A DNA stretch of 64,000 nt from Erythrobacter aureus. Lineage in GTDB: Bacteria > Pseudomonadota > Alphaproteobacteria > Sphingomonadales > Sphingomonadaceae. The stretch lies in the NCBI RefSeq assembly GCF_003355455.1, contig NZ_CP031357.1, forward strand, positions 1-64,000. The letters run 5' to 3'. This document shows, in pieces, positions 8,854-17,876 of this stretch. A program made the translations under genes and the position numbers. The notes beneath the pieces are model-generated. The model was not told where the DNA came from. It ran no database searches and saw nothing but the letters and a program-made list of their open reading frames with translations. Position 1 is the first letter of the stretch. Each line of letters begins with the position of its first letter.

Positions 8854-10090
8854 TTAAACATCGTCCGCCGACACCATCTCTCTGGTATCGATCTCGCCCG
8901 TCATCACCGCCACCGTCGTCGCCACGGCGGCATCGCCGCTGACATTGGTGGTTGTGCGCATCATGTCCATGATCCGGTCCACACCGGCAACAAAGGCGAT
9001 CGTTTCCAGCGGCACGCCGACCGCGCCGAACACCAGCGCCATCATGATGAGGCCCGCGCCCGGAATGCCCGCCGCGCCGACCGCGCCCAGTGTGGCGAGG
9101 ATCGAGATGAGGAAATAGTCGCCCATCGACAGGTCGACCCCGAAGATCTGCGCGCCGAACAGCGTGGCAAGGCCGAGATACATCGCCGTGCCGTTCATGT
9201 TGATCGTCGCCCCCAGCGCGATGACGAAGCTCGCCACCGAGTTCGACACGCCGAGATTGCGTTCCGCGCAGCGCAACGTCACCGGCAGCGTCGCATTGGA
9301 GCTGGCGGTCGAATAGCTCACCGCCATCGCATCCACGATGCCGCGGAAGAAATCGCGCACCGGCAGGCGCGCCAGGAACTTTATCATGCTGCCATAGATC
9401 AGCACGATGATCAGCAGGCAGCCGAGGTAATTGAGGCCGACCAGCTTGGCGAGGCTTACCAGCGCATCCATGCCCAGCGTCCCCGCCACCCAGGCCATCA
9501 GCGCGAAGACGCCGAAAGGCGTGAGTTCCATCACCAGCATGGTGACTTTCTGCATGATGACCGCGCCGCTATCGAACACCTTCTGAACCGGCTCGCCGTC
9601 CTTGCCCGCCATCAATATGCCGATCCCGATGAGGAGCGAGAAAACGATCAGCGGGAGCACTGCCACATCCGCCATCACCTGCACCGGGCTTTCGGGCACG
9701 ATGGACAGGATCATGTCGACCGCGGTGGTCTCCTGCGGTTCGGGGGTCGCGCCCTTCTGGATCGCGCTGGTATCGACGCCCGCACCCGGCGCGACGAAAG
9801 TGCCGAGCCCCAGCCCCAACCATACCGCGATCTGCCCGGTAACGATGAACAGCAGCATCGCCCTGCCCCGACCGCGCCCAGCTTGCGCAGATCGCCGATG
9901 GCGGCAACGCCCGCGACCAGGCTGAAGAAGATCAGCGGCACCACCAGCATCTTGATCGACTTGATGAAGAAATCGCCGATCCACTTGATGCTTTCCGCTT
10001 CCGGCCCCAGGCCCAGCCGGTGAGCACACCGAGGATGAGCGCGGTCAGCACGCGCTGCCACAGCGGAATTTCGAACCAGGTCTTCAGCAT
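8854..10090 (-). pseudogene. Dicarboxylate/amino acid:cation symporter (SDF family), two frameshifts
   Basis: SDF-family carriers (GltP/DctA) import glutamate, aspartate or C4-dicarboxylates with Na+ or H+. The N-terminus MLKTWFEIPLWQRVL is in one frame, SIKWIGDFFIKSIKMLVVPL (the conserved early helix) in a second, and MLLFIVTGQIAVW to the end in a third. The last part contains the hairpin serines (STASSNATLPVT), the GATINMNGTA segment and the terminal helix RIMDMMRTTTNVSGD. Breaks fall near 10021 (GCCTGGGG) and near 9868 (in a GGGGCAGGG stretch); one added base at each restores about 412 residues, a normal length. The intact catalytic core argues for sequence error rather than decay. Confidence 0.85.
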
Positions 10091-10172
10091 GCGGTGTCCT
10101 CTCCCATCGTTGCGGACAGGGCTACGCAATGAGGCGGTTGAAGGAAAGCTCCAACTCAGCCTCCCCCACAGC

Positions 10173-10265
10173 CGTCACCCCGGCCCCGAGCCGGGGTCCC
10201 GCATCTTTTTGAATTCGGGTCCAAGTCGCAAGTCAGCACGACCCCGGATCAAGTCCGGGGTGACG
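10173..10265. repeat. Intergenic palindromic repeat (GTCACCCCGG type)
   Basis: A 93-bp element bounded by the inverted pair CGTCACCCCGG and CCGGGGTGACG. Inside are two shorter palindromes, CCCCGGCCCCGAGCCGGGG and ACCCCGGATCAAGTCCGGGG. Elements of this type are common between genes in alphaproteobacteria. It lies between the symporter and dapE genes, both on the minus strand, and could fold in the transcript downstream of a gene. No coding potential is seen in it. Confidence 0.75.
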
Positions 10266-10270
10266 TGGAA

Positions 10271-11407
10271 TTATACGGCGAGGGCGGCACGGGCCACGCG
10301 CGCATAGATGCGGCTCAACACTTCGAGGTCTTCCACAGCCACCGCCTCGTCGCGCTTATGCATGGTTGCGTTGCACAGGCCGAATTCGATCACCGGGCAG
10401 ACGGCGCGCAGGAAGCGCGCATCGGAGGTGCCGCCGGTGGTCGAGGGCTCGGGATCGATCCCCGTCTCGGCCTTTACGGCTGCGGCGATGATGTCGGAGA
10501 ATTCGCCCGGCGGGGTGAGGAAAGGCTCACCCGAAATGATCGGCTTGGCGACGCCCCCATGCTTCTCTGCGATCGCGCCCACCTTTTCCGACAACGACGC
10601 GCCCGAATGCCGGTCGTTGAAGCGGATCGATATCCGCGCCTCGGCCTTCGCGGGGATGACGTTGTGCGCCATGTTGCCCACTTCCAGATCGGTGATCTCG
10701 AGGTTGGAAGGCTGGAACCAGTCGGTCCCCTCGTCGAGCACCAATGCGTCCAGTTCGGCCAGCATGGCGACCAGCTTGGGAATCGGATTTTCCGCCAGGT
10801 GCGGATAGGCGACATGGCCCTGCGTGCCCTCGACCTCGAGCCAGATATTGACCGAGCCGCGCCGCCCGATCTTCATCATGTCGCCGAGCCGGTTCACCGA
10901 GGTCGGTTCGCCGACCAGGCACAAATCGGGCTGGTGGCCGTGTTCGCGCATGAAATCGATCAGCGCGCGCGTGCCGTGCAGCGCGGGGCCTTCCTCGTCG
11001 CCGGTGATGATGAAGCTGATCGTCCCGGCATCGGCAGGTACCTTCGCCACCGCATCGACCATGCAGGCGATCGATCCCTTCATGTCGACCGCGCCGCGTC
11101 CGTAAAGCAGTTCGCCGCGCTGTTCCGGCTCGAAGGGCTCGCTCGCCCATCCGCTGCCCGGAGGGACGACATCGACGTGGCCGGCAAAGGCGAAATGCTT
11201 CGAACCGGGGGGACCGCGGCGGATCGCGAAGAGATTCTCGACCGCTTCTTCGGGCGAACCTTCCTCGCCCTCACCACGTTTGAACCGCGTCACCTCGAAG
11301 CCAAGCGGAGCGAGCATCGCCTCCATCGCATCGAATACCGGGCCTGTTGCCGGGGTAACGCTGGGCGCGGCGATCAGCCGCTTGGCGAGGTCGAGAACTT
11401 CGGTCAT
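10271..11407 (-). CDS. dapE: Succinyl-diaminopimelate desuccinylase
   Basis: DapE hydrolyses N-succinyl-LL-diaminopimelate to LL-diaminopimelate and succinate, using two zinc ions. The 378-residue M20 metallopeptidase shows the first metal-ligand motif FAGHVDVVPPG near residue 68, GRGAVDMKGSIA about 30 residues later, the general-base pair in TGDEEG, and the C-terminal GGTSDARF with the last catalytic His in ATMHKRDE. The start giving MTEVLDLAKRLI matches the family N-terminus; the longer upstream frame overlaps the cupin gene on the other strand. It works with dapD and dapB, both elsewhere in this window. Confidence 0.96.
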   Translation of the reverse strand: MTEVLDLAKRLIAAPSVTPATGPVFDAMEAMLAPLGFEVTRFKRGEGEEGSPEEAVENLFAIRRGPPGSKHFAFAGHVDVVPPGSGWASEPFEPEQRGELLYGRGAVDMKGSIACMVDAVAKVPADAGTISFIITGDEEGPALHGTRALIDFMREHGHQPDLCLVGEPTSVNRLGDMMKIGRRGSVNIWLEVEGTQGHVAYPHLAENPIPKLVAMLAELDALVLDEGTDWFQPSNLEITDLEVGNMAHNVIPAKAEARISIRFNDRHSGASLSEKVGAIAEKHGGVAKPIISGEPFLTPPGEFSDIIAAAVKAETGIDPEPSTTGGTSDARFLRAVCPVIEFGLCNATMHKRDEAVAVEDLEVLSRIYARVARAALAV

Positions 11408-11436
11408 CCTTGTCCCGCTAGCAGGAGTGCACGACA

Positions 11437-11904
11437 ATGCCCAAGCTCGATCTCGATGCCATCCCCCAAACCAATGCCACGGGGTATCCCGCGCCCTTCG
11501 ACGCCGATGTCGCGGGCCGCTGGTATCGCCGTCTCGCACCCGTTGCCGGCCTGACGCGGATGGGGGCGAGCCATGTCGTGCTCAAGCCGGGCGCCTATTC
11601 CTCGCAGCGACACTGGCACCGCCTCGAAGACGAGCTGCTGGTGATGATCGCAGGCGAGGCAATACTGATCGAGAACGAGGGCGAGGCCATTGTGCGTCCC
11701 GGCGATGTGCTCGCCTGGGCGGCGGGGGTCGAGAACGGCCACCGGCTTCACAACCGGTCGGACGCGGACTGCATCTTCGTGGCGGTCAGCGCGGGCGACA
11801 AGGACCGCGATTCGGGCGAATATCCCGATATCGACATGGTCTTCGATCCCGACGGTTACGCGCGCAAGGATGGCACGCGTTACCCGACCAAGCGTATCCC
11901 CTGA
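11437..11904 (+). CDS. Cupin domain protein
   Basis: A 155-residue single-domain cupin. Cupin motif 1 appears around SSQRHWHRLEDELLVMIAGE (near residues 54-73), giving two His and a Glu as metal ligands, and motif 2 around RPGDVLAWAAGVENGHRLHN supplies the last His. The C-terminal 35 residues are polar. The substrate cannot be told from sequence; relatives include metal-dependent isomerases and sugar-binding proteins. It diverges from dapE with about 30 bp between starts. Confidence 0.82.
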   Translation: MPKLDLDAIPQTNATGYPAPFDADVAGRWYRRLAPVAGLTRMGASHVVLKPGAYSSQRHWHRLEDELLVMIAGEAILIENEGEAIVRPGDVLAWAAGVENGHRLHNRSDADCIFVAVSAGDKDRDSGEYPDIDMVFDPDGYARKDGTRYPTKRIP

Positions 11905-11909
11905 GATCG

Positions 11910-12836
11910 CTAGTCGCCTCCGCGCGGTGGGGCGCGGAAAGGGCGAACGCCGCCCTCCGATGCCGGGGCGGAACCCAGCGCCTGGTCGAGCAAATCGGCC
12001 ATGCGCAGTCCGGCCTGCTGCACGCGGCGGCGCAGCGCGGGCAGTTGCGCCACGATGTCTTCCTGCGTCAGCGCGGTCTTGCCGGGCAGGTCCCCCGCGC
12101 ACGGATCGTCCGTATCGAAGGCGGTGGGGTAGACCAGCTCGCGCGCGAGCTGCCAGCTTTCACGTCCCCAGTCGGCGGGGGTGCCGCCCGCCAGCGCGGC
12201 GCGTTCGGCCCTGTCGTAGCGGCGCACCATCGCCGACTGCGCGGAGGTTATCGCGCGTTCGGCCATCGGGCCGTCCCAGATCCAGTGCAGGTTGAGCGAG
12301 GGCACGATGCCGTAATCGGTCTCGCGGTCGTTGCCGCCGCGATCGTCCTTGTCGCCCGAATGCAGCGGCATGTGGATGTCGCCGGTGAAATGGACCAGCC
12401 ACGCCAGCGCCTCGAGCCGCACATTGTCGGGCAGGTTGCGCCGCGAAAGCACGGTCATCGCGCGCTCGATCTGACCGTTGACGCAGGCCCCGCCAGGGCA
12501 ATTGGCGAAGGCGGAATACTCCTCGCAGATCGGCGCGGTCTTGTAGTGCCACTGCGCGGTATAGCCCCAGCGGTCGCGATCGCGGCGTACGCAATCGGCC
12601 CAGACCGAAGCGTCGGCAAGGCTGTGGAGAGCGCAATCGGGTGTGCCCAGCAGCGGGGCCGCCTCGAGCAATCGCGCGATCTCGGCGCGCGTTTCGGGGC
12701 GCACGTTCTCCAGCGCGATATCGGCGGTCACCGTATGCGCAAAAAAGCCCCAGGCCTGCGCCTGAACCGGAACCATCAGCGCGGCCAGAGCCGCGAGTGC
12801 GCTCAGGCAATGGTTTCGTATTGTTCGATGACCCAT
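11910..12836 (-). CDS. S1/P1 nuclease, secreted
   Basis: This zinc-dependent nuclease family cleaves single-stranded nucleic acids outside the cytoplasm. The 308-residue precursor has a signal peptide ending VQAQA, and the mature protein starts WGFFAHT, where the N-terminal Trp and the following His are zinc ligands. HSLADASVWAD and HFTGDIHMPLH provide the remaining His and Asp ligands, in family order. The length suits the family. The start codon lies inside the last 34 bp of the upstream GST gene, so the two are probably co-transcribed. A role in phosphate scavenging is inference. Confidence 0.9.
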   Translation of the reverse strand: MGHRTIRNHCLSALAALAALMVPVQAQAWGFFAHTVTADIALENVRPETRAEIARLLEAAPLLGTPDCALHSLADASVWADCVRRDRDRWGYTAQWHYKTAPICEEYSAFANCPGGACVNGQIERAMTVLSRRNLPDNVRLEALAWLVHFTGDIHMPLHSGDKDDRGGNDRETDYGIVPSLNLHWIWDGPMAERAITSAQSAMVRRYDRAERAALAGGTPADWGRESWQLARELVYPTAFDTDDPCAGDLPGKTALTQEDIVAQLPALRRRVQQAGLRMADLLDQALGSAPASEGGVRPFRAPPRGGD

Positions 12837-13465
12837 TCTTCGCTTTCCGATGCGGTGATCCAGGCTTCCATCCACTCATGCTCCCACACGGCCTGCATAT
12901 AGGCGGCGGCGAAACCGGGGACCGGGATCTGGTAGCTGATGAACCGTGACACTACCGGGGCGAAATAGACATCCGCCGCACCGAACGTGCCGAACAGGAA
13001 CGGCCCGCCATTGCCGAAGCGGCTGCGCGCTTCCGCCCACAGGCCGAGAATGCGCAATATGTCGGCTTTGCAGGCTTCGCTCGGCTCGAACCCGTCGAAG
13101 CGTTTGCGTACATTCATCGGGCATTCGCTGCGCAGGGCGGCATAAGAGGAGTGCATTTCCGCGACCATGGATCGTGCCATGCCGCGCGCGACATCGTCCT
13201 TGGGCCAGAAGCGATCGCGCCCCACCTTGTCGGCGAGATATTCGAGGATGGCGAGGCTGTCCCACACCACTGCTTCGTCGTCCCACAGGATCGGGACCTT
13301 GCCGCTCGAGGGCTGTGTGCCGCCATCACCCGATTTCATGGCGTCCCACATCTCGCCGAACATGGGGACGGTGATTTCCTCGAAGGACAGGCCCGACTGC
13401 TTGGCCGCCAGCCAGCCGCGCAGGCTCCAGCTCGAATAGTTCTTGTTACCGACGATCAGTTTCAT
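12803..13465 (-). CDS. Glutathione S-transferase family protein
   Basis: A 220-residue GST with an N-terminal thioredoxin-like domain (MKLIVGNKNYSSWSLRGWLA) and a helical C-terminal domain. The SSWS segment near residues 11-14 is where the glutathione-activating Ser usually sits, and VPILWDDEAVVWDSLAILEYL near 65-85 is the glutathione-binding region with the conserved DS pair. The electrophile detoxified is unknown. Its stop lies inside the S1/P1 nuclease gene. Confidence 0.9.
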   Translation of the reverse strand: MKLIVGNKNYSSWSLRGWLAAKQSGLSFEEITVPMFGEMWDAMKSGDGGTQPSSGKVPILWDDEAVVWDSLAILEYLADKVGRDRFWPKDDVARGMARSMVAEMHSSYAALRSECPMNVRKRFDGFEPSEACKADILRILGLWAEARSRFGNGGPFLFGTFGAADVYFAPVVSRFISYQIPVPGFAAAYMQAVWEHEWMEAWITASESEEWVIEQYETIA

Positions 13466-13851
13466 GCGTGTATCCCACCTTGCGTGGCGCGGCGGTAAAG
13501 GTTCAGCTTGGCAGTGTCGAGGCTGAACAGGCAGGGTGACAGTAGGTGACACCCCTGTCCGGTAAATCCTACATGTTATACGTTTGTTTTATCTGCATAT
13601 TTTGCGAGCAGGGTGACACGTTGGGCCAGTTTTGCGTCGCGCCGTGCGGTGCCGATTGGCGAGCGGGCTGGCGGATGGACTGTTCCATGCCGACCGCCGT
13701 GTAGGAAAGCGAAAACCTCTATCGACCTTCCCGCGCAGGCGGATATCCGGATAAGGTCTGCGGCAAGCGAATTGGTTTCCAATCGGCGCAGGGTATGCCA
13801 GCAAGCGTCCTTATCCAGACCCCTGCCCGCCGCAACGCCGAGGGAGTAGAA
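13466..13851. other. Intergenic region with repeated GGTGACA words
   Basis: About 386 bp without a convincing gene. It holds three GGTGACA words: two in CAGGGTGACAGTAGGTGACA close to the GST start and one about 65 bp further on in GCAGGGTGACACG, next to an AT-rich stretch (TATACGTTTGTTTTATC). The AT-rich patch could be a promoter, but I cannot identify reliable -35 and -10 boxes. Short open frames here lack codon bias. Confidence 0.4.
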
Positions 13852-14271
13852 ATGCCGCTTCGACCCTTCCACCTCGCCTTTCCCGTCGACGACCTTGCCG
13901 CCGCCCGCCGCTTCTACGGCGAGACGATGGGCTGCGCGGAGGGGCGCTCATCGGAGGAATGGATCGATTTCGACTTTTACGGCCACCAGATCGTCGCGCA
14001 TCTGGCCAAGGGTCAGGCAGGAGACCGGGCCAGCAACCATGTCGATGGCCACGGCGTCCCGGTGCCGCATTTCGGCATCGTCCTGACGATGGCGGACTGG
14101 CAGGCGCTGGCCGATCGGCTGACGGCGGCAGGGGTGGACTTCGCGATCGCACCGACGATCCGCTTCAAGGACCAGCCCGGCGAACAGGCAACGATGTTCT
14201 TCCGCGACCCCAGCGGCAACGCGCTGGAAATGAAGGCGTTTGCCGACGACGCGATGCTGTTTGCGAGTTAG
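13852..14271 (+). CDS. VOC (glyoxalase/dioxygenase fold) family protein
   Basis: A 139-residue vicinal-oxygen-chelate protein. It starts with the beta strand [20 protein letters not shown] containing a metal-ligand His. A second His is in PHFGIVL near residue 84, and the terminal [15 protein letters not shown] carries the conserved Glu. The fold covers glyoxalase I, ring-cleaving dioxygenases and resistance proteins, and the substrate is not evident. The ATG is preceded by GAGGGAGTAGAA, a reasonable ribosome site. A palindromic repeat follows the stop. Confidence 0.85.
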   Translation: MPLRPFHLAFPVDDLAAARRFYGETMGCAEGRSSEEWIDFDFYGHQIVAHLAKGQAGDRASNHVDGHGVPVPHFGIVLTMADWQALADRLTAAGVDFAIAPTIRFKDQPGEQATMFFRDPSGNALEMKAFADDAMLFAS

Positions 14272-14289
14272 TTCGTAGTCCCATTTCCC

Positions 14290-14407
14290 GTCATTGCGAG
14301 GAGCCGCAGGCGACGCGGCAATCCAGGGCGAAAACTCGCCAGAGCCGCGACCCCGGTGAATTTCGCAAGGGTCCGGCCATGGATTGCTTCGCTGCGCTCG
14401 CAATGAC
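14290..14407. repeat. GTCATTGCGAG palindromic element, copy 1
   Basis: The element is bounded by inverted ends GTCATTGCGAG and CTCGCAATGAC, with a second inner pair of the GGCAATCCA / TGGATTGC type. A second copy with the same ends and the same GGAGCCGCAGGCGACGCGG inner block lies near 33.2 kb. It sits between two convergent genes. This resembles the REP or MITE-like elements scattered through many proteobacterial genomes; mobility is not shown here. Confidence 0.8.
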
Positions 14408-14425
14408 CCGAACGGGGTTCGGGGT

Positions 14426-15079
14426 TCAGACGCCAGCATCCCCCAGCACCGCAGCCCGTAGCTCGCCGATGCCCATACCCTTTTCCGCGCTGGTGACGTG
14501 CACCTCGGGATAGGCGGCGACGTGTTTGCGGGCTTCGGCTTCGGTGGCCTCGATCACCTTGGCGAGTTCGCTGGCCTTTATCTTGTCGGCCTTGGTCAGC
14601 ACGACGCGGTAGCCCACGGCCGCCTCGTCGAGCATCTTCATCATCTCGCGGTCGACATCCTTGGGGCCGTGGCGCCCGTCGACCAGAACCAGCGTGCGGG
14701 CGAGTACCGGGCGGCCGCGCAGATAGGTCTTCACCAGCGCCTTCCACTTCTCGACCACTTTCACCGGCGCCTTGGCGAAGCCGTAGCCGGGCATGTCGAC
14801 GAGGCGGAACAGCGTCGGATCGCCGATCTCGAAGAAATTGAGTTCCTGCGTCCGGCCCGGTGTCACCGAGGCGCGCGCGATCGCCTTGCGTCCGGTGAGC
14901 GCATTCAGCAGCGAGCTCTTGCCGACATTCGACCGTCCGCAAAAAGCGATTTCGGGCACGGTCGGTTCGGGCAGGAACTTCAATTGCGGGGCCGAGAGGA
15001 GGAAATCCACCCGGCCCGAGAACAGCTTGTTCGCCCGCCGTTCGAGCGCGGCCCGTTCGGCGGCTTCCTGTTCGGTCAC
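14426..15079 (-). CDS. engB: Ribosome biogenesis GTP-binding protein EngB (YihA/YsxC)
   Basis: EngB is an essential GTPase in 50S subunit assembly. The 217-residue protein carries the P-loop GRSNVGKSSLLN near residues 45-56, the switch segment TPGRTQELNFF, the G3 motif DMPGYGFAK, and G4 TKADK, all in order. The start is GTG, overlapping the yidC stop in GTGA. It is the last gene of the rpmH-rnpA-yidD-yidC-engB run. Confidence 0.95.
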   Translation of the reverse strand: MTEQEAAERAALERRANKLFSGRVDFLLSAPQLKFLPEPTVPEIAFCGRSNVGKSSLLNALTGRKAIARASVTPGRTQELNFFEIGDPTLFRLVDMPGYGFAKAPVKVVEKWKALVKTYLRGRPVLARTLVLVDGRHGPKDVDREMMKMLDEAAVGYRVVLTKADKIKASELAKVIEATEAEARKHVAAYPEVHVTSAEKGMGIGELRAAVLGDAGV

Positions 15080-16857
15080 GATCCCGCCTTGGCCGCCTCG
15101 GCAGCCTTCTTGGCCTTTTCCTCCTCGATCGCGGCCCTCAGTTGCGGGTGCTTGGAGTAAAGGTATTTCTGCTGCGCGACCGTCAAGATGTTGGAGGTCA
15201 CCCAGTACAGCAACAGCCCGGCGGCAAACGGTGCCATCACGAACATCAGGATCCACGGCATGATGTCGAAAATCTTCTGCTGCATCGGGTCCATCTGGCT
15301 GGGGTTCAGCTTGAAAGTCAGCCACATGGTGAAGCCGAGCAGCACGGCCAGCACGCCGAGGCCGAAGATAATCATCAGGAACTGCGGCACCTCGATCCCC
15401 ACCAGCGACAGCGCATTGGCGAGATTTGCCGGATCCGGCGCGGAGAGGTCCTCGATCCACAGGAACTGGCGGTGGCGCATCTCGATCGCGAGATAGAGCA
15501 CCTTGTAGAGCGCGAAGAACACCGGGATCTGGAGCAACATCGGCAGGCAGCCCGCGACCGGGTTCACCTTCTCCTTCTTGTAAAGCTCCATGATCTCCTG
15601 TTGCTGCTTCTGCTTGTCGTCCTTGTACTTCTCCTGAATGGCCTTCATTTTCGGCTGGATCGCCTTCATTTCGGCCATCGAGGCAAAGCCCTTCTGCGCG
15701 ATCGGGAACATCAGCCCGCGCACGATGAAGGTCAGGCCGATGATGGCTATGCCGAAATTGCCCACCGCATCGTAGATCATGCGCAGCAGCCACAGCATCG
15801 GCTTTTCGAACCAGCGGAACCAGCCCCAGTCGATCGCGAGGCCGAATTTCTGCAGGCCCGCATCTTCATAGCTGTCCAGCACCACGCTTTCCTTCGCGCC
15901 CGCATAGAGGCGCGACGAGACGGTAAGGGCGCTGCCCGCCGGGACGGTGGTCGCATCATAGATCATGTCGGCGCGATAGGTCTCGTTGCCCATCGCGCGG
16001 AATGTCGTCTCGGGCGCAGTGTCGTCCTGCGGGACCAAAGCGGCGAGCCAGTAAATGTCGGTAAAGCCGACCCAGCTCGTGCGCCCCTCGGGCGATACGC
16101 GCTGGTCTTCGTCGATATCCTCGTAATCGATATCGTATTCGGCGGTGTCGCCAAACACCCCGATCGGGCCGGAATGGGCGATCCACAAATCCTCGCTGGC
16201 CGTGCGGCTGGTGCGATTGACCAGGCCGAAGGGCTGCACGACCACGGGATTTCCGCCGGTATTCGCCACCGACTGTTCGGCGGTGACCATATATTGGTCG
16301 TCGATCGAATAGCGGATGGAGAAGATCAGGCCTTCGCCATTGTCATGCGTGAGCGTGATCGGCGTCTTTGCGGTCAGCACCTTGCCATCGGTCTGCCACA
16401 GCGTCTGCGGCCCGGGCACTTTGAGGTTCGAGCCGACCCAGCCGAACTGGGCGAATTGCTGCGCGGGCGTACCATTCGGAGAGAAGACGCGAACCGGCTC
16501 GCTGTCGTTCTTGGTGGTCTCGTTGTAGCCCTTGAGCACGACGTCATCGATTACACCGCCGCGCAGGTTGATCGAGCCGGCCACGCGCGGGGCATCGATC
16601 CGCACACGATCGGGGCTGGCGAGCGCGACCTTGAGGTCGGCCACTTCCTGCGCCCGCATCGCCGGATCGACAAGCCCGCCAGTGCGCGAATGCTTGGTGG
16701 CCGCGGCCTGGCTCGCCTGCTCGGTCGGTGTATCCGCCCGGTCTTCGACCAGAGCCTGTTCGGGCTGCGGATAGAGATAGTCCATCGCCGAAGTCCATCC
16801 CAGCAGCAGCAGGAAGGAGAGCGCAATGGCGAGGATCAGGTTACGCTGGTTGTCCAA
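15076..16857 (-). CDS. yidC: Membrane protein insertase YidC
   Basis: YidC inserts and folds inner-membrane proteins, alone or with SecYEG. The 593-residue protein starts with the anchor MDNQRNLILAIALSFLLLLGW, followed by the large periplasmic beta-sandwich domain (about residues 60-330). The conserved five-helix core begins around WGWFRWFEKPMLWLL and includes KEKVNPVAGCLPMLLQIPVF. The C-terminus is basic and ribosome-facing. The Gram-negative length and domain order are normal. It follows yidD and overlaps engB. Confidence 0.97.
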   Translation of the reverse strand: MDNQRNLILAIALSFLLLLGWTSAMDYLYPQPEQALVEDRADTPTEQASQAAATKHSRTGGLVDPAMRAQEVADLKVALASPDRVRIDAPRVAGSINLRGGVIDDVVLKGYNETTKNDSEPVRVFSPNGTPAQQFAQFGWVGSNLKVPGPQTLWQTDGKVLTAKTPITLTHDNGEGLIFSIRYSIDDQYMVTAEQSVANTGGNPVVVQPFGLVNRTSRTASEDLWIAHSGPIGVFGDTAEYDIDYEDIDEDQRVSPEGRTSWVGFTDIYWLAALVPQDDTAPETTFRAMGNETYRADMIYDATTVPAGSALTVSSRLYAGAKESVVLDSYEDAGLQKFGLAIDWGWFRWFEKPMLWLLRMIYDAVGNFGIAIIGLTFIVRGLMFPIAQKGFASMAEMKAIQPKMKAIQEKYKDDKQKQQQEIMELYKKEKVNPVAGCLPMLLQIPVFFALYKVLYLAIEMRHRQFLWIEDLSAPDPANLANALSLVGIEVPQFLMIIFGLGVLAVLLGFTMWLTFKLNPSQMDPMQQKIFDIMPWILMFVMAPFAAGLLLYWVTSNILTVAQQKYLYSKHPQLRAAIEEEKAKKAAEAAKAGS

Positions 16858-16924
16858 GGTCGGTCCCGTCTTTGTCCGGTCGAAATATGAATGTGGGGAG
16901 GTGTCTTAGCTTGTCAAGACAGCG

Positions 16925-17134
16925 CTAAGGCACCGGATCGTGGCCGTGCCCCCCCCAAGGATTGCAGCGCAATATACGCTTCAATGCCATCCATCCACCC
17001 TTGATCGCGCCGTATTTTCCCAAGGCCTCGATCGCATATTGGCTGCATGAAGGGTGATAGCGGCAGGTGGGCGGCAGGATGCGGCTGGGGCCGAGCTGCC
17101 ACAGCCGGGCAATCCAGATCAGCGGATACTTCAT
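16925..17134 (-). CDS. yidD: Membrane protein insertion efficiency factor YidD
   Basis: YidD is a small membrane-associated protein that improves YidC-dependent insertion. The 69-residue product has the whole family core: [15 protein letters not shown], a GG pair before [13 protein letters not shown], and the C-terminal GGHGHDPVP. The start ATG overlaps the rnpA stop (ATGA), consistent with the conserved order rpmH-rnpA-yidD-yidC. Confidence 0.95.
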   Translation of the reverse strand: MKYPLIWIARLWQLGPSRILPPTCRYHPSCSQYAIEALGKYGAIKGGWMALKRILRCNPWGGHGHDPVP

Positions 17135-17514
17135 GCGCGCCTGCTCCGCCGGCGACGAGGCGCGCGCGCGCGGTCGCCCCTGCCTTGTGCAGCGCGAGCG
17201 AGCGCGACGGCAAGCTCTTCGCCAAGGGCGGCGTAATCGCGTTCCACCCCGCCTTCGCGCCCGATCAGGATATGATCGTGATCGGGCAGCCCCTGTTCGG
17301 GCAGCGCAGCCCACAGCAGCTCGCGAAAGCGCCGCTTCATCCGGTTGCGCACAACGGCGTTGCCGATCTTCTTGGTCACGGTGATGCCGTAGCGCTTGCC
17401 CTGCCCGTCATTGGGCCGGGTGAGCAAGACGAAGCCGGGCCGCGCCACCCGCAGTCCGCGATTCGCCGCGAGAAAATCGCTGCGCTTGCGGATGACGGAA
17501 AGATTCGGATGCAT
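17131..17514 (-). CDS. rnpA: Ribonuclease P protein component
   Basis: RnpA assists the catalytic RNA in maturing tRNA 5' ends. The 127-residue basic protein contains the signature [14 protein letters not shown] near residues 53-66 and the preceding [10 protein letters not shown] strand. It ends in an Arg-rich tail. [15 protein letters not shown] is the expected N-terminus; a longer upstream frame is not family-like. It lies between rpmH and yidD. Confidence 0.94.
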   Translation of the reverse strand: MHPNLSVIRKRSDFLAANRGLRVARPGFVLLTRPNDGQGKRYGITVTKKIGNAVVRNRMKRRFRELLWAALPEQGLPDHDHILIGREGGVERDYAALGEELAVALARAAQGRGDRARAPRRRRSRRA

Positions 17515-17601
17515 GGACGTCAGATACGCGAACGGGCTCCCGGAGGGGAGCCCGCTGGCTGGTCGTGACAATCGCCGCGCTCGAAAGCGCGGCGTTTCAC
17601 A

Positions 17602-17736
17602 TCACGCGCAGAGGTTCTTGCGGCCACGAGCGCGACGCGCACGCAGGACCTTGCGGCCACCCGGGGTAGCCTTGCGCGCAAAGAAGCCGTGGCGACGGGC
17701 GCGCACGAGGTTCGAGGGCTGGAATGTCCGCTTCAT
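17602..17736 (-). CDS. rpmH: 50S ribosomal protein L34
   Basis: A 44-residue, strongly basic protein starting [18 protein letters not shown] and ending [10 protein letters not shown], matching L34 along its full length. L34 is a late-assembling protein of the large subunit. It is the first gene of the minus-strand run into rnpA, yidD, yidC and engB. The gap to rnpA is under 90 bp. Confidence 0.96.
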   Translation of the reverse strand: MKRTFQPSNLVRARRHGFFARKATPGGRKVLRARRARGRKNLCA

Positions 17737-17876
17737 CGGATCGTCCTTACAAAAGAATTTGGTTGGCTGCCGGCCCGAACGATTCGCACCAACAAAAAGG
17801 GCCGCTTGTTCAAGCGACCGCCTACAGGGCCGCGCGCCTAAGCGAAACCGGCCCCGAGGTCAAGTCCAACCCTGCG

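Noticed and set aside
13576..13872. A 98-codon minus-strand frame before the VOC gene
   Set aside because: Its codon use and lack of a ribosome site do not support a gene.
15142..16890. A 582-codon frame antisense to yidC
   Set aside because: YidC is complete; this frame is a shadow.
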